NCBI GenBank assembly: GCA_900544685.1
Contig: UQWA01000023.1
Span: 1 to 50,185, forward strand
Direction of reading: 5' to 3'
DNA from: an uncultured Lachnospiraceae bacterium
Lineage (GTDB): Bacteria; Bacillota; Clostridia; Lachnospirales; Lachnospiraceae
DNA: 50,185 nt
Shown here: positions 25,383 through 34,445 of the stretch, piece after piece
Layout: every line of letters begins with the position of its first letter
How positions within the stretch are numbered: the first letter of the stretch is position 1
The notes under the pieces: generated by a model
What the model saw: only the letters and a program-made list of their open reading frames with translations
The model's database searches: none
Told to the model about the DNA's origin: nothing
Position numbers and translations under genes: made by a program

Positions 25383-26468
25383 ATGAGCGAAAAATTAAGA
25401 GTAGGTATTTTAGGAGCAACCGGTATGGTGGGACAGAGATTTATCTCTCTGCTGGAGAATCATCCATGGTTTGAAGTGGTAACACTGGCAGCAAGCCCAA
25501 GAAGTGCGGGAAAAACGTATGAAGAAGCTGTCGGCGGCAGATGGAAAATGGATACACCAATGCCGGAAGCAGTAAAAAAGATTGTAGTTATGAATGTAAA
25601 TGAAGTGGAAAAAGTAGCTGCAAGTGTGGATTTTGTATTTTCAGCCGTTGATATGACAAAAGAAGAGATCAAGGCAATCGAAGAAGAATATGCCAAGACA
25701 GAGACACCTGTTGTTTCCAACAACAGCGCACACAGATGGACACCGGATGTACCAATGGTGATCCCTGAGATCAATGCAGACCATTTCAAAGTAATTGAAT
25801 CTCAGAAAAAACGTCTTGGTACCACAAGAGGATTTATCGCAGTAAAACCGAACTGCTCTATTCAGAGTTATGCACCATGTCTGGCTGCCTGGAGAGAGTT
25901 TGAACCGTATGAAGTAGTGGCAACAACTTATCAGGCAATTTCCGGAGCCGGAAAGACATTTAAAGAATGGCCAGAGATGATCGAAAACGTGATACCATAC
26001 ATCGGCGGTGAAGAAGAAAAATCCGAACAGGAACCACTGAGAATACTGGGAGAAGTGAAAGACGGCGTGATCGTGAAGGCAGAAGAACCTGTGATCACAT
26101 GCCAGTGTATCCGTATTCCGGTACTGAACGGACATACCGCAGCCGTATTTGTAAAATTCAGAAAGAAACCAACCAAAGAGCAGTTAATTGAGAAACTTGT
26201 GAACTTCAAAGGCCTTCCACAGGAAAAAGAACTGCCGAGTGCACCGAAGCAGTTCATCCGTTATATGGAAGAAGACAACCGTCCACAGGTAAAAGCAGAT
26301 GTAAATTATGAAAACGGTATGGGAATCTCCATCGGACGTCTTCGTGAAGATACTGTTTACGATTACAAGTTTGTCGGACTGTCCCACAATACTGTAAGAG
26401 GTGCAGCAGGTGGAGCTGTACTTTGTGCAGAGAGCCTGAAAGCACTGGGATATATTACCAAGAAATAA
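25383..26468 (+). CDS. asd: Aspartate-semialdehyde dehydrogenase
   Basis: This is a 361-aa NADP-dependent enzyme that converts aspartyl phosphate to aspartate semialdehyde for lysine, threonine, methionine and diaminopimelate synthesis. The NADP loop is GILGATGMVGQRF (residues 8-20) and the catalytic cysteine is C158 in AVKPNCSIQSY. Length and motif spacing match the archaeal/fungal-type branch rather than the shorter enterobacterial type. AGGAGAGGAG lies upstream of the ATG. It follows argH by 52 nt. The function is well supported. Confidence 0.96.
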   Translation: MSEKLRVGILGATGMVGQRFISLLENHPWFEVVTLAASPRSAGKTYEEAVGGRWKMDTPMPEAVKKIVVMNVNEVEKVAASVDFVFSAVDMTKEEIKAIEEEYAKTETPVVSNNSAHRWTPDVPMVIPEINADHFKVIESQKKRLGTTRGFIAVKPNCSIQSYAPCLAAWREFEPYEVVATTYQAISGAGKTFKEWPEMIENVIPYIGGEEEKSEQEPLRILGEVKDGVIVKAEEPVITCQCIRIPVLNGHTAAVFVKFRKKPTKEQLIEKLVNFKGLPQEKELPSAPKQFIRYMEEDNRPQVKADVNYENGMGISIGRLREDTVYDYKFVGLSHNTVRGAAGGAVLCAESLKALGYITKK

Positions 26469-26524
26469 GATACGACAGCAGGAGCTTATTGTATCGGTGT
26501 ATGATATGGAGCGTGGATAGTTAC

Positions 26525-27409
26525 ATGATACGATTTAAGAATCTGACAAGAAGTTACGGACCAGGAAAAGGAATCTTTGATTTCTCTTTTGAAGTGGAAG
26601 AAGGAGAAGTGTTTGGTCTTCTCGGACCGTCCGGGTCCGGTAAAACAACGGCGCTTCGTATGCTTATGGGATTTGAGGAACCAACTAAGGGAAGATGTGC
26701 AATGAACGGGAAAGACTGTGCGAAAGCCGGTCTTTCCCTTCGTAGGATTACAGGGTATCTGCCAGAAAATGTCAGACTGCCACAGGAACTGACCGGACGC
26801 CAGTTCCTGAAATCCATGGCGCAGATGCGTGGCGTGAAGAATCTGGAACGGTTATTTGAACTGGCAGGAGAACTGAAGCTGGATGTGGATCAGAGAATTG
26901 GAAAGATGAGTTCTGCAGATGTGAAGAAGACCGGGATTGTATGCGCCATGCAGCACAATCCGCAGATAGTGCTTCTGGACCGTCCATTTGAGCATCTGGA
27001 CCCTAAGAGCCGCAGTGCTTTGGTAGATATTATCCTGGAAGAAAAAGAACGTGATCATATGGTTCTGTTAGGCACAGAAGATGTGAACGGTGTGGATATG
27101 ACCTGTGACAGAGTGGGACTTCTGGATCACGGAAACATGGTATATCTGGGTGACATTGAAGACCTGCGGGATAATATGTGCCGGGAATATATGATTCAGT
27201 TCCATGATGCAAGAAGCGCTATGAAGTTTTCCAAAGAAAAATTTGAAATTAAAACCATGAAAGACCGTAATCTGGTAGTAGAGGTGCAGGGAGCAGTGAA
27301 GCCACTGCTACAGGCATTGTCAGCATACGAAGTGACAGGGATCGAACCGGTTCCCACATCATTGAAGGAAACATTTCAGCATATATACGGAGGCAGACTT
27401 CATGCTTAA
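26525..27409 (+). CDS. ABC-2 type ATPase with degenerate catalytic motifs
   Basis: This protein of about 294 aa clearly belongs to the ABC-2 transporter ATPases. Walker A is intact (GPSGSGKTT, residues 34-42), as is the D-loop (HLDP, 158-161). The LSGGQ-type signature has decayed to KMSSADVKKTG (about 127-137). Walker B is VLLDRPF, with Arg where the catalytic Glu should be (R153). The H-loop histidine is missing (LGTEDVNGVD instead of SSHxxxEVE). It may bind ATP but is unlikely to hydrolyse it normally. A C-terminal domain of about 90 residues follows. The start (MIRFKNLTRSYG) is chosen by family fit; GGAG is 13 nt upstream. The permease overlaps its end by 8 nt. Confidence 0.85.
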   Translation: MIRFKNLTRSYGPGKGIFDFSFEVEEGEVFGLLGPSGSGKTTALRMLMGFEEPTKGRCAMNGKDCAKAGLSLRRITGYLPENVRLPQELTGRQFLKSMAQMRGVKNLERLFELAGELKLDVDQRIGKMSSADVKKTGIVCAMQHNPQIVLLDRPFEHLDPKSRSALVDIILEEKERDHMVLLGTEDVNGVDMTCDRVGLLDHGNMVYLGDIEDLRDNMCREYMIQFHDARSAMKFSKEKFEIKTMKDRNLVVEVQGAVKPLLQALSAYEVTGIEPVPTSLKETFQHIYGGRLHA

Positions 27410-28121
27410 TTTACCGATTATAAGACAGGATTTTAAAATTAACCGGGGCAGAATTATGGTACTGTTTATTTTGCAGATGGTAAGTATGTTGATGGCAATT
27501 GGAATCTGCGAGATGAAGCTGATTGAGATCTCAGATATTTTCTGGGATACGATACCTGTGATGATTATTCCAATGCTGTTGGAGATGCTGCTGTCCTATG
27601 AAACTATCACCAGATGCAGGGAAGATGGAACCATGGATCTGATTCTGGCAACAGGAATCAAACCACAGAAGATTTTGTTCAGTAAGATATGTTTCATTAT
27701 GGCATCCGGTATTGTCCTTCTGGGAGCAGCAACCATTCTGGGCTGCTTGACAAGAGTATACCGCCTGACAGGAGAATGGAACCGTAACAGTTATCTTTGC
27801 CTGAATGCAGGGGCAGTCTGCCTTCAGATTTTTCTGGGTGGCTTCAGTTATTGGATGGCATGCAGATCTGGCAGTCTGAAGAAGTACGTACTGACAGGTG
27901 TATTGATTTCTAACTTGTTATATGCCGTTTATGTAGTATATTACCGCATTCCGCAGTTATTTTTCCTTCAGTATATTACCATATTCAGTCTGTTCCGTCA
28001 GAACTGGTTTGCAAAAGGCTCGGTTATGGCATGGATGGGGAGCGGTATTTTACTGGTCGTGGGAATTTTATGTTTCCTTTTGGGAAACAGAGCATTTTAT
28101 GAACACAATTTTCCAGAATAG
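27402..28121 (+). CDS. ABC-2 type permease-like membrane protein
   Basis: This is a 239-aa integral membrane protein with about six predicted helices (for example FILQMVSMLMAIGI, IMASGIVLLGAATILG and ILLVVGILCFLLG) and little recognisable motif content. Its position, overlapping the degenerate ATPase gene by 8 nt, marks it as that protein's membrane partner. The cytoplasmic segment with ETITRCREDGTMDLILATG resembles ABC-2 permeases, in which such a loop contacts the ATPase. The substrate is unknown. topB begins 9 nt after its stop, so the three genes are likely one transcript. Confidence 0.75.
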   Translation: MLNLPIIRQDFKINRGRIMVLFILQMVSMLMAIGICEMKLIEISDIFWDTIPVMIIPMLLEMLLSYETITRCREDGTMDLILATGIKPQKILFSKICFIMASGIVLLGAATILGCLTRVYRLTGEWNRNSYLCLNAGAVCLQIFLGGFSYWMACRSGSLKKYVLTGVLISNLLYAVYVVYYRIPQLFFLQYITIFSLFRQNWFAKGSVMAWMGSGILLVVGILCFLLGNRAFYEHNFPE

Positions 28122-28130
28122 GGGTGAACA

Positions 28131-30122
28131 ATGGGAAAGGCGTTATTTATCGCTGAAAAACCCAGTGTTGCGCAGGAATTTGCAAAAGCACTGAAAGTAA
28201 ATACAACAAGAAAAGACGGCTATCTGGAAGGAGAGACAGCAGTAGTGACCTGGTGTGTGGGGCATCTGGTCACGATGAGCTATCCGGAGGTCTATGACGA
28301 GAAATATAAGAAGTGGAGCCTGGCGACACTTCCTTTTTTACCGGAAAAGTTTCTCTATGAAGTCATTCCGCAGGTAGAAAAGCAGTTTCGGATTGTCAGC
28401 AGCCTGCTGAACCGTAAGGATGTGGATACTATTTATGTCTGTACCGACTCCGGACGGGAGGGAGAATATATTTACCGTCTGGTAGAACAACAGGCAAAGG
28501 TAGATATTCAGAAAAAGAAAAGAAAACGGGTCTGGATCGATTCTCAGACAGAAGAAGAGATTTTAAGGGGAATTGAGACAGCAAAGGATCTTTCTGAATA
28601 TGATCACCTGGGAGATGCAGCGTATCTGCGGGCGAAGGAAGATTATCTGATGGGGATTAATTTTTCCAGACTCCTGTCACTGAAATATGGCAATGTGATA
28701 TCTAATTATCTGAATACCCGTTATACTGTGATATCCGTAGGGCGTGTGATGACCTGTGTCCTTGGCATGATTGTGCGACGAGAACGGGAAATCCGGCAGT
28801 TTGTCAAGACACCGTTTTACCGTGTAGTCAGCATGTTGGATTGCCAGGGGAGTGAACTGGAAGGAGAATTCCGTGCAGTGGAAGGGTCAGACTGGTATCT
28901 GTCACCGAAGCTGTATAAGGAAAATGGATTTAAAGAAAAAAAGGATGCCGAAGAACTGATTCGGAGGTTGTCGGTCAGCCAGCCAATGCAGGCGTTAGTG
29001 GAGAAGATTGAGCGCAAAAATGAAAACAAGAACCCGCCGCTGCTTTTTAATCTGGCGGAACTTCAGAATGAATGTTCCAGACTGTTTAAGGTCAGCCCGG
29101 ATGAGACATTGAAGATTGTACAGGAGCTGTACGAGAAAAAGCTGGTCACTTATCCACGAACCGATGCAAGAGTTTTATCCACAGCTGTGGCAAAAGAGAT
29201 CTACAAAAATATCCGCGGGCTGTGTAGCTTCGAGCCGACAGGAGCTTTTGCTGCTGAGATACTTGAAAATGGAAGCTATAAAAAGATCACATCCACCAGA
29301 TATGTAAATGATAAGCAGATTACGGACCATTATGCAATTATTCCTACCGGTCAGGGATTGGGGGCGCTGAAAAGTGTGTCTGCCAGATCTGCAAAAGTGT
29401 ATGAATTGATTGCCAGAAGATTCTTAAGCGTTTTCTACCCGGCTGCAGTTTACAAAAAAGTATCCATGGTGACGATGATGGGAAAAGAACGTTTCTTTTC
29501 AGCCTGCAAGGTACTGGATCAGGAAGGATACCTGAAAGTAGTCAATGTGAAGAAGAACGGAGAAGAACAGAAGGACAGAACACTGCTTCACCAGTTACAG
29601 ACGTTGAAAAAGGGCAGTATTCTGCCAGTGAAGAATCTGGATATCAAAGAAGGGGAAACAGCTCCGCCAAAGCGTTATAATTCGGGCTCTATGATTCTTG
29701 CCATGGAAAATGCGGGACAGTTAATTGAGGATGAGGAACTCAGGGAACAGATTAAGGGAAGCGGAATCGGTACCAGCGCCACCCGCGCGGAGATCCTGAA
29801 AAAACTCATATCAAATAAATATATTGCATTAAATAAAAAGACACAGATTCTTACTCCTACCTTACTGGGGGAGATGATCTTCGATGTGGTCAGCGTCTCT
29901 ATCCGGTCGCTTTTGAACCCGGAGCTGACGGCAAGCTGGGAAAAGGGACTGACTTATGTGGCAGAAGGAACCATCACATCAGAAGAATATATGAATAAAC
30001 TCAATCATTTTGTGAGAACAAGAACAGATGCTGTCTTACATATGAATCAGCATATTGCACTGAGAGAATATTTTGATGCATCTGCCAGATACTATAAAAA
30101 GTCATCGAAGGCAAAAGCCTGA
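28131..30122 (+). CDS. topB: DNA topoisomerase III
   Basis: This is a 663-aa type IA topoisomerase. The TOPRIM domain starts with LFIAEKPSVAQEFA and carries CTDSGREGEYIYRL, the D-x-G-R-E-G-E form usual in Firmicutes TopB. The active-site tyrosine is about Y341 in LVTYPRTDARVL. The central gate domains are present, with the late motif GIGTSATRAEIL. It decatenates DNA and resolves recombination intermediates. There is no zinc-finger tail. The protein is near the family length of 650-730. AGGGGTG lies before the ATG. It could be co-transcribed with the ABC genes upstream, a pairing that looks incidental. Confidence 0.94.
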   Translation: MGKALFIAEKPSVAQEFAKALKVNTTRKDGYLEGETAVVTWCVGHLVTMSYPEVYDEKYKKWSLATLPFLPEKFLYEVIPQVEKQFRIVSSLLNRKDVDTIYVCTDSGREGEYIYRLVEQQAKVDIQKKKRKRVWIDSQTEEEILRGIETAKDLSEYDHLGDAAYLRAKEDYLMGINFSRLLSLKYGNVISNYLNTRYTVISVGRVMTCVLGMIVRREREIRQFVKTPFYRVVSMLDCQGSELEGEFRAVEGSDWYLSPKLYKENGFKEKKDAEELIRRLSVSQPMQALVEKIERKNENKNPPLLFNLAELQNECSRLFKVSPDETLKIVQELYEKKLVTYPRTDARVLSTAVAKEIYKNIRGLCSFEPTGAFAAEILENGSYKKITSTRYVNDKQITDHYAIIPTGQGLGALKSVSARSAKVYELIARRFLSVFYPAAVYKKVSMVTMMGKERFFSACKVLDQEGYLKVVNVKKNGEEQKDRTLLHQLQTLKKGSILPVKNLDIKEGETAPPKRYNSGSMILAMENAGQLIEDEELREQIKGSGIGTSATRAEILKKLISNKYIALNKKTQILTPTLLGEMIFDVVSVSIRSLLNPELTASWEKGLTYVAEGTITSEEYMNKLNHFVRTRTDAVLHMNQHIALREYFDASARYYKKSSKAKA

Positions 30123-30160
30123 GAACAGAAGGAAATCATTTATTTCAGGGAGGAAAACAA

Positions 30161-30826
30161 ATGGAAGCAGCAAAAATCAGTAATTTATATAATCTGGAAG
30201 AAACCATTGCAGGAAAATTATTTGAAGGAGCAGAGTACCCATGGGAAGTGCTGCCAAAGATCAGTGCATTTATTGTAGAACTGGGAAATACCCTAAGCAG
30301 TGAAGACTATGAGAAGCGTGGAGAGAATGTATGGGTTGCCAAAAGTGCAAAAGTGGCACCGACAGCTTATATTAACGGACCGGCAATCATCGGAAAGGAT
30401 GCAGAAATACGTCACTGCGCATTCATCCGCGGAAATGCCATCGTAGGAGAAGGTGCAGTAGTAGGTAACTCTACAGAACTGAAAAATGTAGTACTTTTCA
30501 ATAAAGTACAGGTTCCGCATTACAATTATGTAGGAGATTCCATTTTGGGATACCGTGCACATATGGGAGCCGGAAGCATTACATCGAATGTAAAATCAGA
30601 CAAAACACTGGTAGTCGTAAAAGATACGGAAGAACAGATCGCAACCGGACTGAAAAAGTTTGGCGCCATGCTGGGTGACTGTGTGGAAGTGGGCTGCAAT
30701 TCTGTACTGAATCCTGGAACGGTTGTGGGAAGAAATTCTCAGATTTATCCGACCTCCTGTGTACGTGGCGTGATTCACGAGAACAGTATTTACAAAAAAA
30801 GGGGCGAGATCGCAGAAAAACATTAG
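30161..30826 (+). CDS. Left-handed beta-helix transferase-like protein
   Basis: This is a 221-aa protein with hexapeptide repeats of the GlmU C-terminal type: VWVAKSAKVAPTAYINGPAI, then IIGKDAEIRHCAFIRGNAIV and GAVVGNSTELKNVVL, ending in VGCNSVLNPGTVVGRNSQIY. An N-terminal segment of about 60 residues precedes the helix. It resembles the acyltransferase half of GlmU without the uridylyltransferase half, often annotated as a UDP-N-acetylglucosamine pyrophosphorylase-like protein. The acyl acceptor is unknown. GGGAGG precedes the ATG. An imperfect hairpin (about 30837-30874) lies downstream, without a clear T-run. Confidence 0.82.
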   Translation: MEAAKISNLYNLEETIAGKLFEGAEYPWEVLPKISAFIVELGNTLSSEDYEKRGENVWVAKSAKVAPTAYINGPAIIGKDAEIRHCAFIRGNAIVGEGAVVGNSTELKNVVLFNKVQVPHYNYVGDSILGYRAHMGAGSITSNVKSDKTLVVVKDTEEQIATGLKKFGAMLGDCVEVGCNSVLNPGTVVGRNSQIYPTSCVRGVIHENSIYKKRGEIAEKH

Positions 30827-31166
30827 AAAATCTGACCGGATCAGCGCTTTATCAGGCAACAGGCGCTGGTTCGGCACATTTGTGTTGTCGAAAAATGGCG
30901 ATGAAAATAACTTGACAGAAAAACCGTCTGATTGTTATGATAAAAACAGTTCACATCCATTCTGTTGCGGTATTCACCGCAGAATTCCCTGTAAAGATAC
31001 AGAAGATGAATCTGAGAAATGTCAGCAAAGAGGATAAGACCTGCAAGTCCGTCATTGACTGAAAGCAATAACCAGAATATGAGAGATAAGGGTTGACATT
31101 TGCAGATAAATATAATACTATAAGTTCAGAAAAAACGAACATAAGTTCGAACAAGGGGTATAAAAG
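30827..31166 (+). other. Long intergenic leader upstream of recA
   Basis: This 340-bp gap has no plausible plus-strand ORF. It holds an imperfect hairpin (30837-30874), a good promoter (TTGACA 30912-30917, 18-nt spacer, TATGAT 30936-30941), two small hairpins (about 30957-30983, with GCGGT/ACCGC pairing, and CTGTA-AAGA-TACAG at about 30989-31002), and then recA's own promoter and LexA box. The upstream promoter would make either a long recA leader or a separate small RNA. Confidence 0.5.
31093..31149 (+). promoter_or_regulatory. recA promoter with LexA (SOS) box
   Basis: The promoter is TTGACA (31093-31098), a 17-nt spacer, TACTAT (31116-31121). CGAACATAAGTTCG (31136-31149) matches the Gram-positive LexA box CGAAC-N4-GTTCG exactly and sits just downstream of the expected transcription start. 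Confidence 0.92.
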
Positions 31167-32216
31167 ATGATAAATGATGAGAAGCAAAAGGCACTGGATG
31201 CCGCTCTTTCCCAGATAGAGAAGCAGTTTGGTAAAGGATCTGTGATGAAGCTGGGAGATTCCAGTGCGAATATGAATGTAGAGACTATTCCTACCGGCTC
31301 TCTGAGCCTGGATATTGCACTGGGACTTGGCGGAATTCCAAAGGGACGTGTGATTGAAGTATATGGTCCGGAGTCCAGCGGAAAAACTACTGTAGCACTT
31401 CATATGGTAGCAGAAGTGCAGAAGAGAGGCGGTGTAGCAGGATTTATCGATGCAGAACATGCACTGGATCCTGTATATGCATCCAAGATCGGTGTAGACA
31501 TTGATAACTTATACATTTCACAGCCGGATAACGGAGAACAGGCACTGGAGATTACTGAGACACTGGTTCGATCCGGAGCTGTCGACATTATTATTGTCGA
31601 TTCCGTAGCTGCACTGGTACCGAAGGCAGAGATTGACGGAGATATGGGAGATTCCCATGTGGGATTACAGGCACGACTGATGTCTCAGGCCCTGAGAAAG
31701 CTGACAGCCTGCATCAGCAAGACGAACTGCACTGTGATCTTTATCAACCAGCTTCGTGAGAAGGTAGGGGTGATGTTTGGTAATCCTGAGACTACCACAG
31801 GCGGACGTGCGCTGAAGTTCTATTCTTCTGTCCGCATGGATGTACGCCGTATCGAGACGCTGAAGCAGGCAGGTGAGATGATCGGTAACCGTACCAGAAT
31901 CAAGGTGGTAAAGAATAAGATTGCACCGCCTTTCAAGGAAGCCGAATTTGATATCATGTTCGGAGAAGGTATCTCTCGTGAAGGAGATGTGCTGGATCTG
32001 GCAGCGAATATTGGTGTGATTAATAAGAGTGGTGCATGGTATGCCTATAACGGAGACAAGATCGGTCAGGGACGTGAGAATGCCAAGCAGTTTCTCCGTG
32101 AGCATCCGGAAGTGATGGCTGAGGCAGAGCGTAAAGTCCGTGAGCATTATGGACTTCAGGGTGTATCTGCAGACCAGACCGTACAGACTGTGCCAGAGGA
32201 AGATACAGAGGAATAA
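31167..32216 (+). CDS. recA: Recombinase RecA
   Basis: This is a 349-aa strand-exchange recombinase and SOS co-protease. Walker A is GPESSGKTT (about residues 66-74). LIIVDSVAAL-type Walker B (DIIIVDSVAALVP), loop L1 and L2 segments, and the INQLREKVGVMFGNPETTTGG stretch are present. The acidic C-terminal tail (EEDTEE) is usual. AAGGGG lies before the ATG. A LexA box (31136-31149) shows DNA-damage control. recX follows 6 nt after the stop. Confidence 0.98.
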   Translation: MINDEKQKALDAALSQIEKQFGKGSVMKLGDSSANMNVETIPTGSLSLDIALGLGGIPKGRVIEVYGPESSGKTTVALHMVAEVQKRGGVAGFIDAEHALDPVYASKIGVDIDNLYISQPDNGEQALEITETLVRSGAVDIIIVDSVAALVPKAEIDGDMGDSHVGLQARLMSQALRKLTACISKTNCTVIFINQLREKVGVMFGNPETTTGGRALKFYSSVRMDVRRIETLKQAGEMIGNRTRIKVVKNKIAPPFKEAEFDIMFGEGISREGDVLDLAANIGVINKSGAWYAYNGDKIGQGRENAKQFLREHPEVMAEAERKVREHYGLQGVSADQTVQTVPEEDTEE

Positions 32217-32222
32217 TCTGCC

Positions 32223-32684
32223 ATGGCTTATGATATGCTAAAGAGAGCAAAGCTTCGCTGTATGCATCTTCTGGAGAAGAGGGACTATACAGAGAAGGAA
32301 CTACGTCAGAAGCTGGAGAACGGCAAGACCGAATATACGGAAGAACAGATTGACGGGGCTATTGCGTATGTGAAGAGTTTTCATTATGTGGATGATGGCA
32401 GATATGCATGCAAGTATATTGAGGCAATGCAGTCGCGCAAGAGCAGAAGACAGATTGAACAGGAACTGTACCAGAAGGGTGTGGACAGAGAACTGATACA
32501 GGAAGCCTTTGAAGAGACTGGTGAGGTACCGGAAGAGGAACAGATTGCCAGATGGATGGAGAAGCGGAATTTTCACCCGGAGGAAGCAGATCTGAAGGAA
32601 AAGCAGAGAATGTATGCCTTTCTGGCAAGAAAAGGATTCCGGGCAGAGAATATCCAGAGAGTGATGAAGTCGGAATTTGTATAA
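32223..32684 (+). CDS. recX: Regulatory protein RecX
   Basis: This is a 153-aa RecX that limits RecA filament growth. It is a string of three-helix repeats, with AKLRCMHLLEKRDYTEKELRQKL at the start and AIAYVKSFHYVDDGRYACKYIE next, characteristic of the family. It lies 6 nt downstream of recA, the classical arrangement, and would be induced with it. A strong terminator (32693-32743) ends the operon. Confidence 0.93.
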   Translation: MAYDMLKRAKLRCMHLLEKRDYTEKELRQKLENGKTEYTEEQIDGAIAYVKSFHYVDDGRYACKYIEAMQSRKSRRQIEQELYQKGVDRELIQEAFEETGEVPEEEQIARWMEKRNFHPEEADLKEKQRMYAFLARKGFRAENIQRVMKSEFV

Positions 32685-32692
32685 ATCTGATG

Positions 32693-32743
32693 AAAAGCCG
32701 GAATAAGCAGAGAGATTTTTTATTACTTATTCCGGCTTTTTCT
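32693..32743 (+). terminator. Intrinsic terminator of recA-recX
   Basis: AAAAGCCGGAATAAG (32693-32707) pairs with CTTATTCCGGCTTTT (32726-32740), followed by more T residues. Confidence 0.9.
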
Positions 32744-32752
32744 TTCATCTGC

Positions 32753-32781
32753 TTGACAGATATATAAAAGCAGTATAGAAT
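32753..32781 (+). promoter_or_regulatory. rny promoter
   Basis: TTGACA (32753-32758), a 17-nt spacer, TAGAAT (32776-32781), 47 nt before the rny start. Confidence 0.8.
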
Positions 32782-32827
32782 AGAAGTGTTGTATTGTACA
32801 ATGAAAATTAAATAAGGAGGTGCTCCT

Positions 32828-34378
32828 GTGAATGCGATGACGTTTGTTATCTGTATTGTGGTCGCCTTGATTGCAGCAGCTATTAGCTGGGTGGCAGCGA
32901 CGGCTTATCGTAAGAATGTAGCAGAAAAGACGATAGGAAGTGCGGAAGAAAAAGCCCGGGACATAATAGATGACGCATTGAAAGTTGCAGAGACGAAGAA
33001 GCGTGAGGCACTGCTTGAAGCAAAAGAAGAGTCTATGAATCGAAAGAATGAACTCGATAAAGAGACCAGAGAGCGAAGAGCAGAGTTGCAGAAGTATGAA
33101 AGACGCGTACTGGCAAAAGAAGAAGCCATTGAGAAAAAGTCTGATGCACTGGAGAGACGTGAAAGCAATCTGGCCAGCAGAGAAGAAGAATTAAAGATAA
33201 AAAGCGTAGAGATTGAAGAAATTCATGAGAAAAAAGTGCAGGAACTGGAGAGAATCTCAGGTTTAACCTCCGAACAAGCAAAAGACTATCTGTTAAAAAC
33301 TGTTGAAGACGAAGTGAAGAGCGATACTGCCAGACTCTACAAAGAACTGGAAAGTAAAGCAAAAGAAGAAGCAAACAAAAAAGCGAAGGAATATGTAGCT
33401 ACCGCAATTCAGCGATGCGCAGCAGACCACGTTGCAGAAGCTACGATTTCCGTAGTGCAGCTCCCTAGTGATGAGATGAAGGGACGCATTATCGGTCGTG
33501 AAGGCCGTAACATCCGTACTCTGGAGACTATGACCGGTGTGGATCTGATTATCGACGATACACCGGAAGCTGTCATTTTATCAAGCTTTGATCCAATCAG
33601 ACGTGAAGTGGCAAGAATTGCTTTGGAGAAACTGATTGTGGACGGACGAATTCATCCGGCCAGAATCGAAGAAATGGTGGAAAAAGCGCAAAAAGAAGTA
33701 GAGACAATGATTCGCGAAGAAGGCGAAGCAGCAGCATTAGAAGTAGGCGTGCATGGAATTCACCCTGAACTGATCCGCTTACTGGGAAGAATGAAGTTCC
33801 GTACCAGCTATGGTCAGAACGCACTGAAGCATTCAGTTGAAGTAGCCCAGTTATCAGGATTGTTAGCAGGGGAAATCGGCGTGGATATCCGTATGGCAAA
33901 ACGTGCCGGTTTATTACATGATATCGGCAAATCCATCGACCATGAAATTGAAGGATCACATGTGCAGATCGGAGCAGATCTCTGTAAGAAGTACAAGGAA
34001 TCTGCTACTGTTATCAATGCCGTAGAATCCCATCATGGTGATGTAGAACCGGAGACTCTGATTGCATGTATCGTACAGGCCGCAGATACGATTTCGGCGG
34101 CACGTCCTGGTGCGAGAAGAGAGACTCTGGAAACATATACCAACAGATTAAAACAGTTAGAAGATATATCAAACTCTTTCAAGGGTGTTGATAAATCATT
34201 TGCTATTCAGGCAGGTAGAGAGATTCGAATTATGGTTGTTCCTGAAAAAGTCAGCGATGCCGATATGGTATTGATGGCAAGAGATATTTCCAAGCAGATT
34301 GAAGCGGAGATGGAATATCCTGGACAGATTAAAGTCAGTGTAATACGTGAGTCACGAGCAGTGGATTACGCAAAATAA
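32828..34378 (+). CDS. rny: Ribonuclease Y
   Basis: This is a 516-aa membrane-anchored endoribonuclease of the RNA degradosome. Order of parts: an N-terminal membrane helix (about 5-23), a long charged coiled coil (about 30-190), a KH domain with GRIIGREGRNIRTLE (about 217-231), and an HD domain with LLHDIGKSIDHEIEGSH (about 360-376). Length and order match the family. The start codon is GTG at 32828 (the reading MNAMTFVICI), preceded by AAGGAGG. It is monocistronic, with its own promoter and terminator. Confidence 0.96.
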   Translation: MNAMTFVICIVVALIAAAISWVAATAYRKNVAEKTIGSAEEKARDIIDDALKVAETKKREALLEAKEESMNRKNELDKETRERRAELQKYERRVLAKEEAIEKKSDALERRESNLASREEELKIKSVEIEEIHEKKVQELERISGLTSEQAKDYLLKTVEDEVKSDTARLYKELESKAKEEANKKAKEYVATAIQRCAADHVAEATISVVQLPSDEMKGRIIGREGRNIRTLETMTGVDLIIDDTPEAVILSSFDPIRREVARIALEKLIVDGRIHPARIEEMVEKAQKEVETMIREEGEAAALEVGVHGIHPELIRLLGRMKFRTSYGQNALKHSVEVAQLSGLLAGEIGVDIRMAKRAGLLHDIGKSIDHEIEGSHVQIGADLCKKYKESATVINAVESHHGDVEPETLIACIVQAADTISAARPGARRETLETYTNRLKQLEDISNSFKGVDKSFAIQAGREIRIMVVPEKVSDADMVLMARDISKQIEAEMEYPGQIKVSVIRESRAVDYAK

Positions 34379-34383
34379 TGAGA

Positions 34384-34426
34384 AAGCCGGTGTTGATCAG
34401 TAGATGTGAGACACCGGTTTTTTTGA
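34384..34426 (+). terminator. Intrinsic terminator after rny
   Basis: CCGGTGT pairs with ACACCGG around a 17-20 nt loop, followed by seven T residues (34418-34424 region). Confidence 0.85.
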
Positions 34427-34445
34427 GTTTTAAGGAGTAGATATT

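Noticed and set aside
28131..30122. TOPRIM motif of TopB reads D-S-G-R-E-G-E, lacking the second Asp
   Set aside because: Firmicutes TopB proteins commonly have D-A-G-R-E-G-E here, so this is a family trait, not a defect.
30886..30892. Spo0A-like box TGTCGAA near recA, and another at 35889-35895
   Set aside because: A 7-base match is expected several times by chance in 50 kb, and neither site has supporting context.
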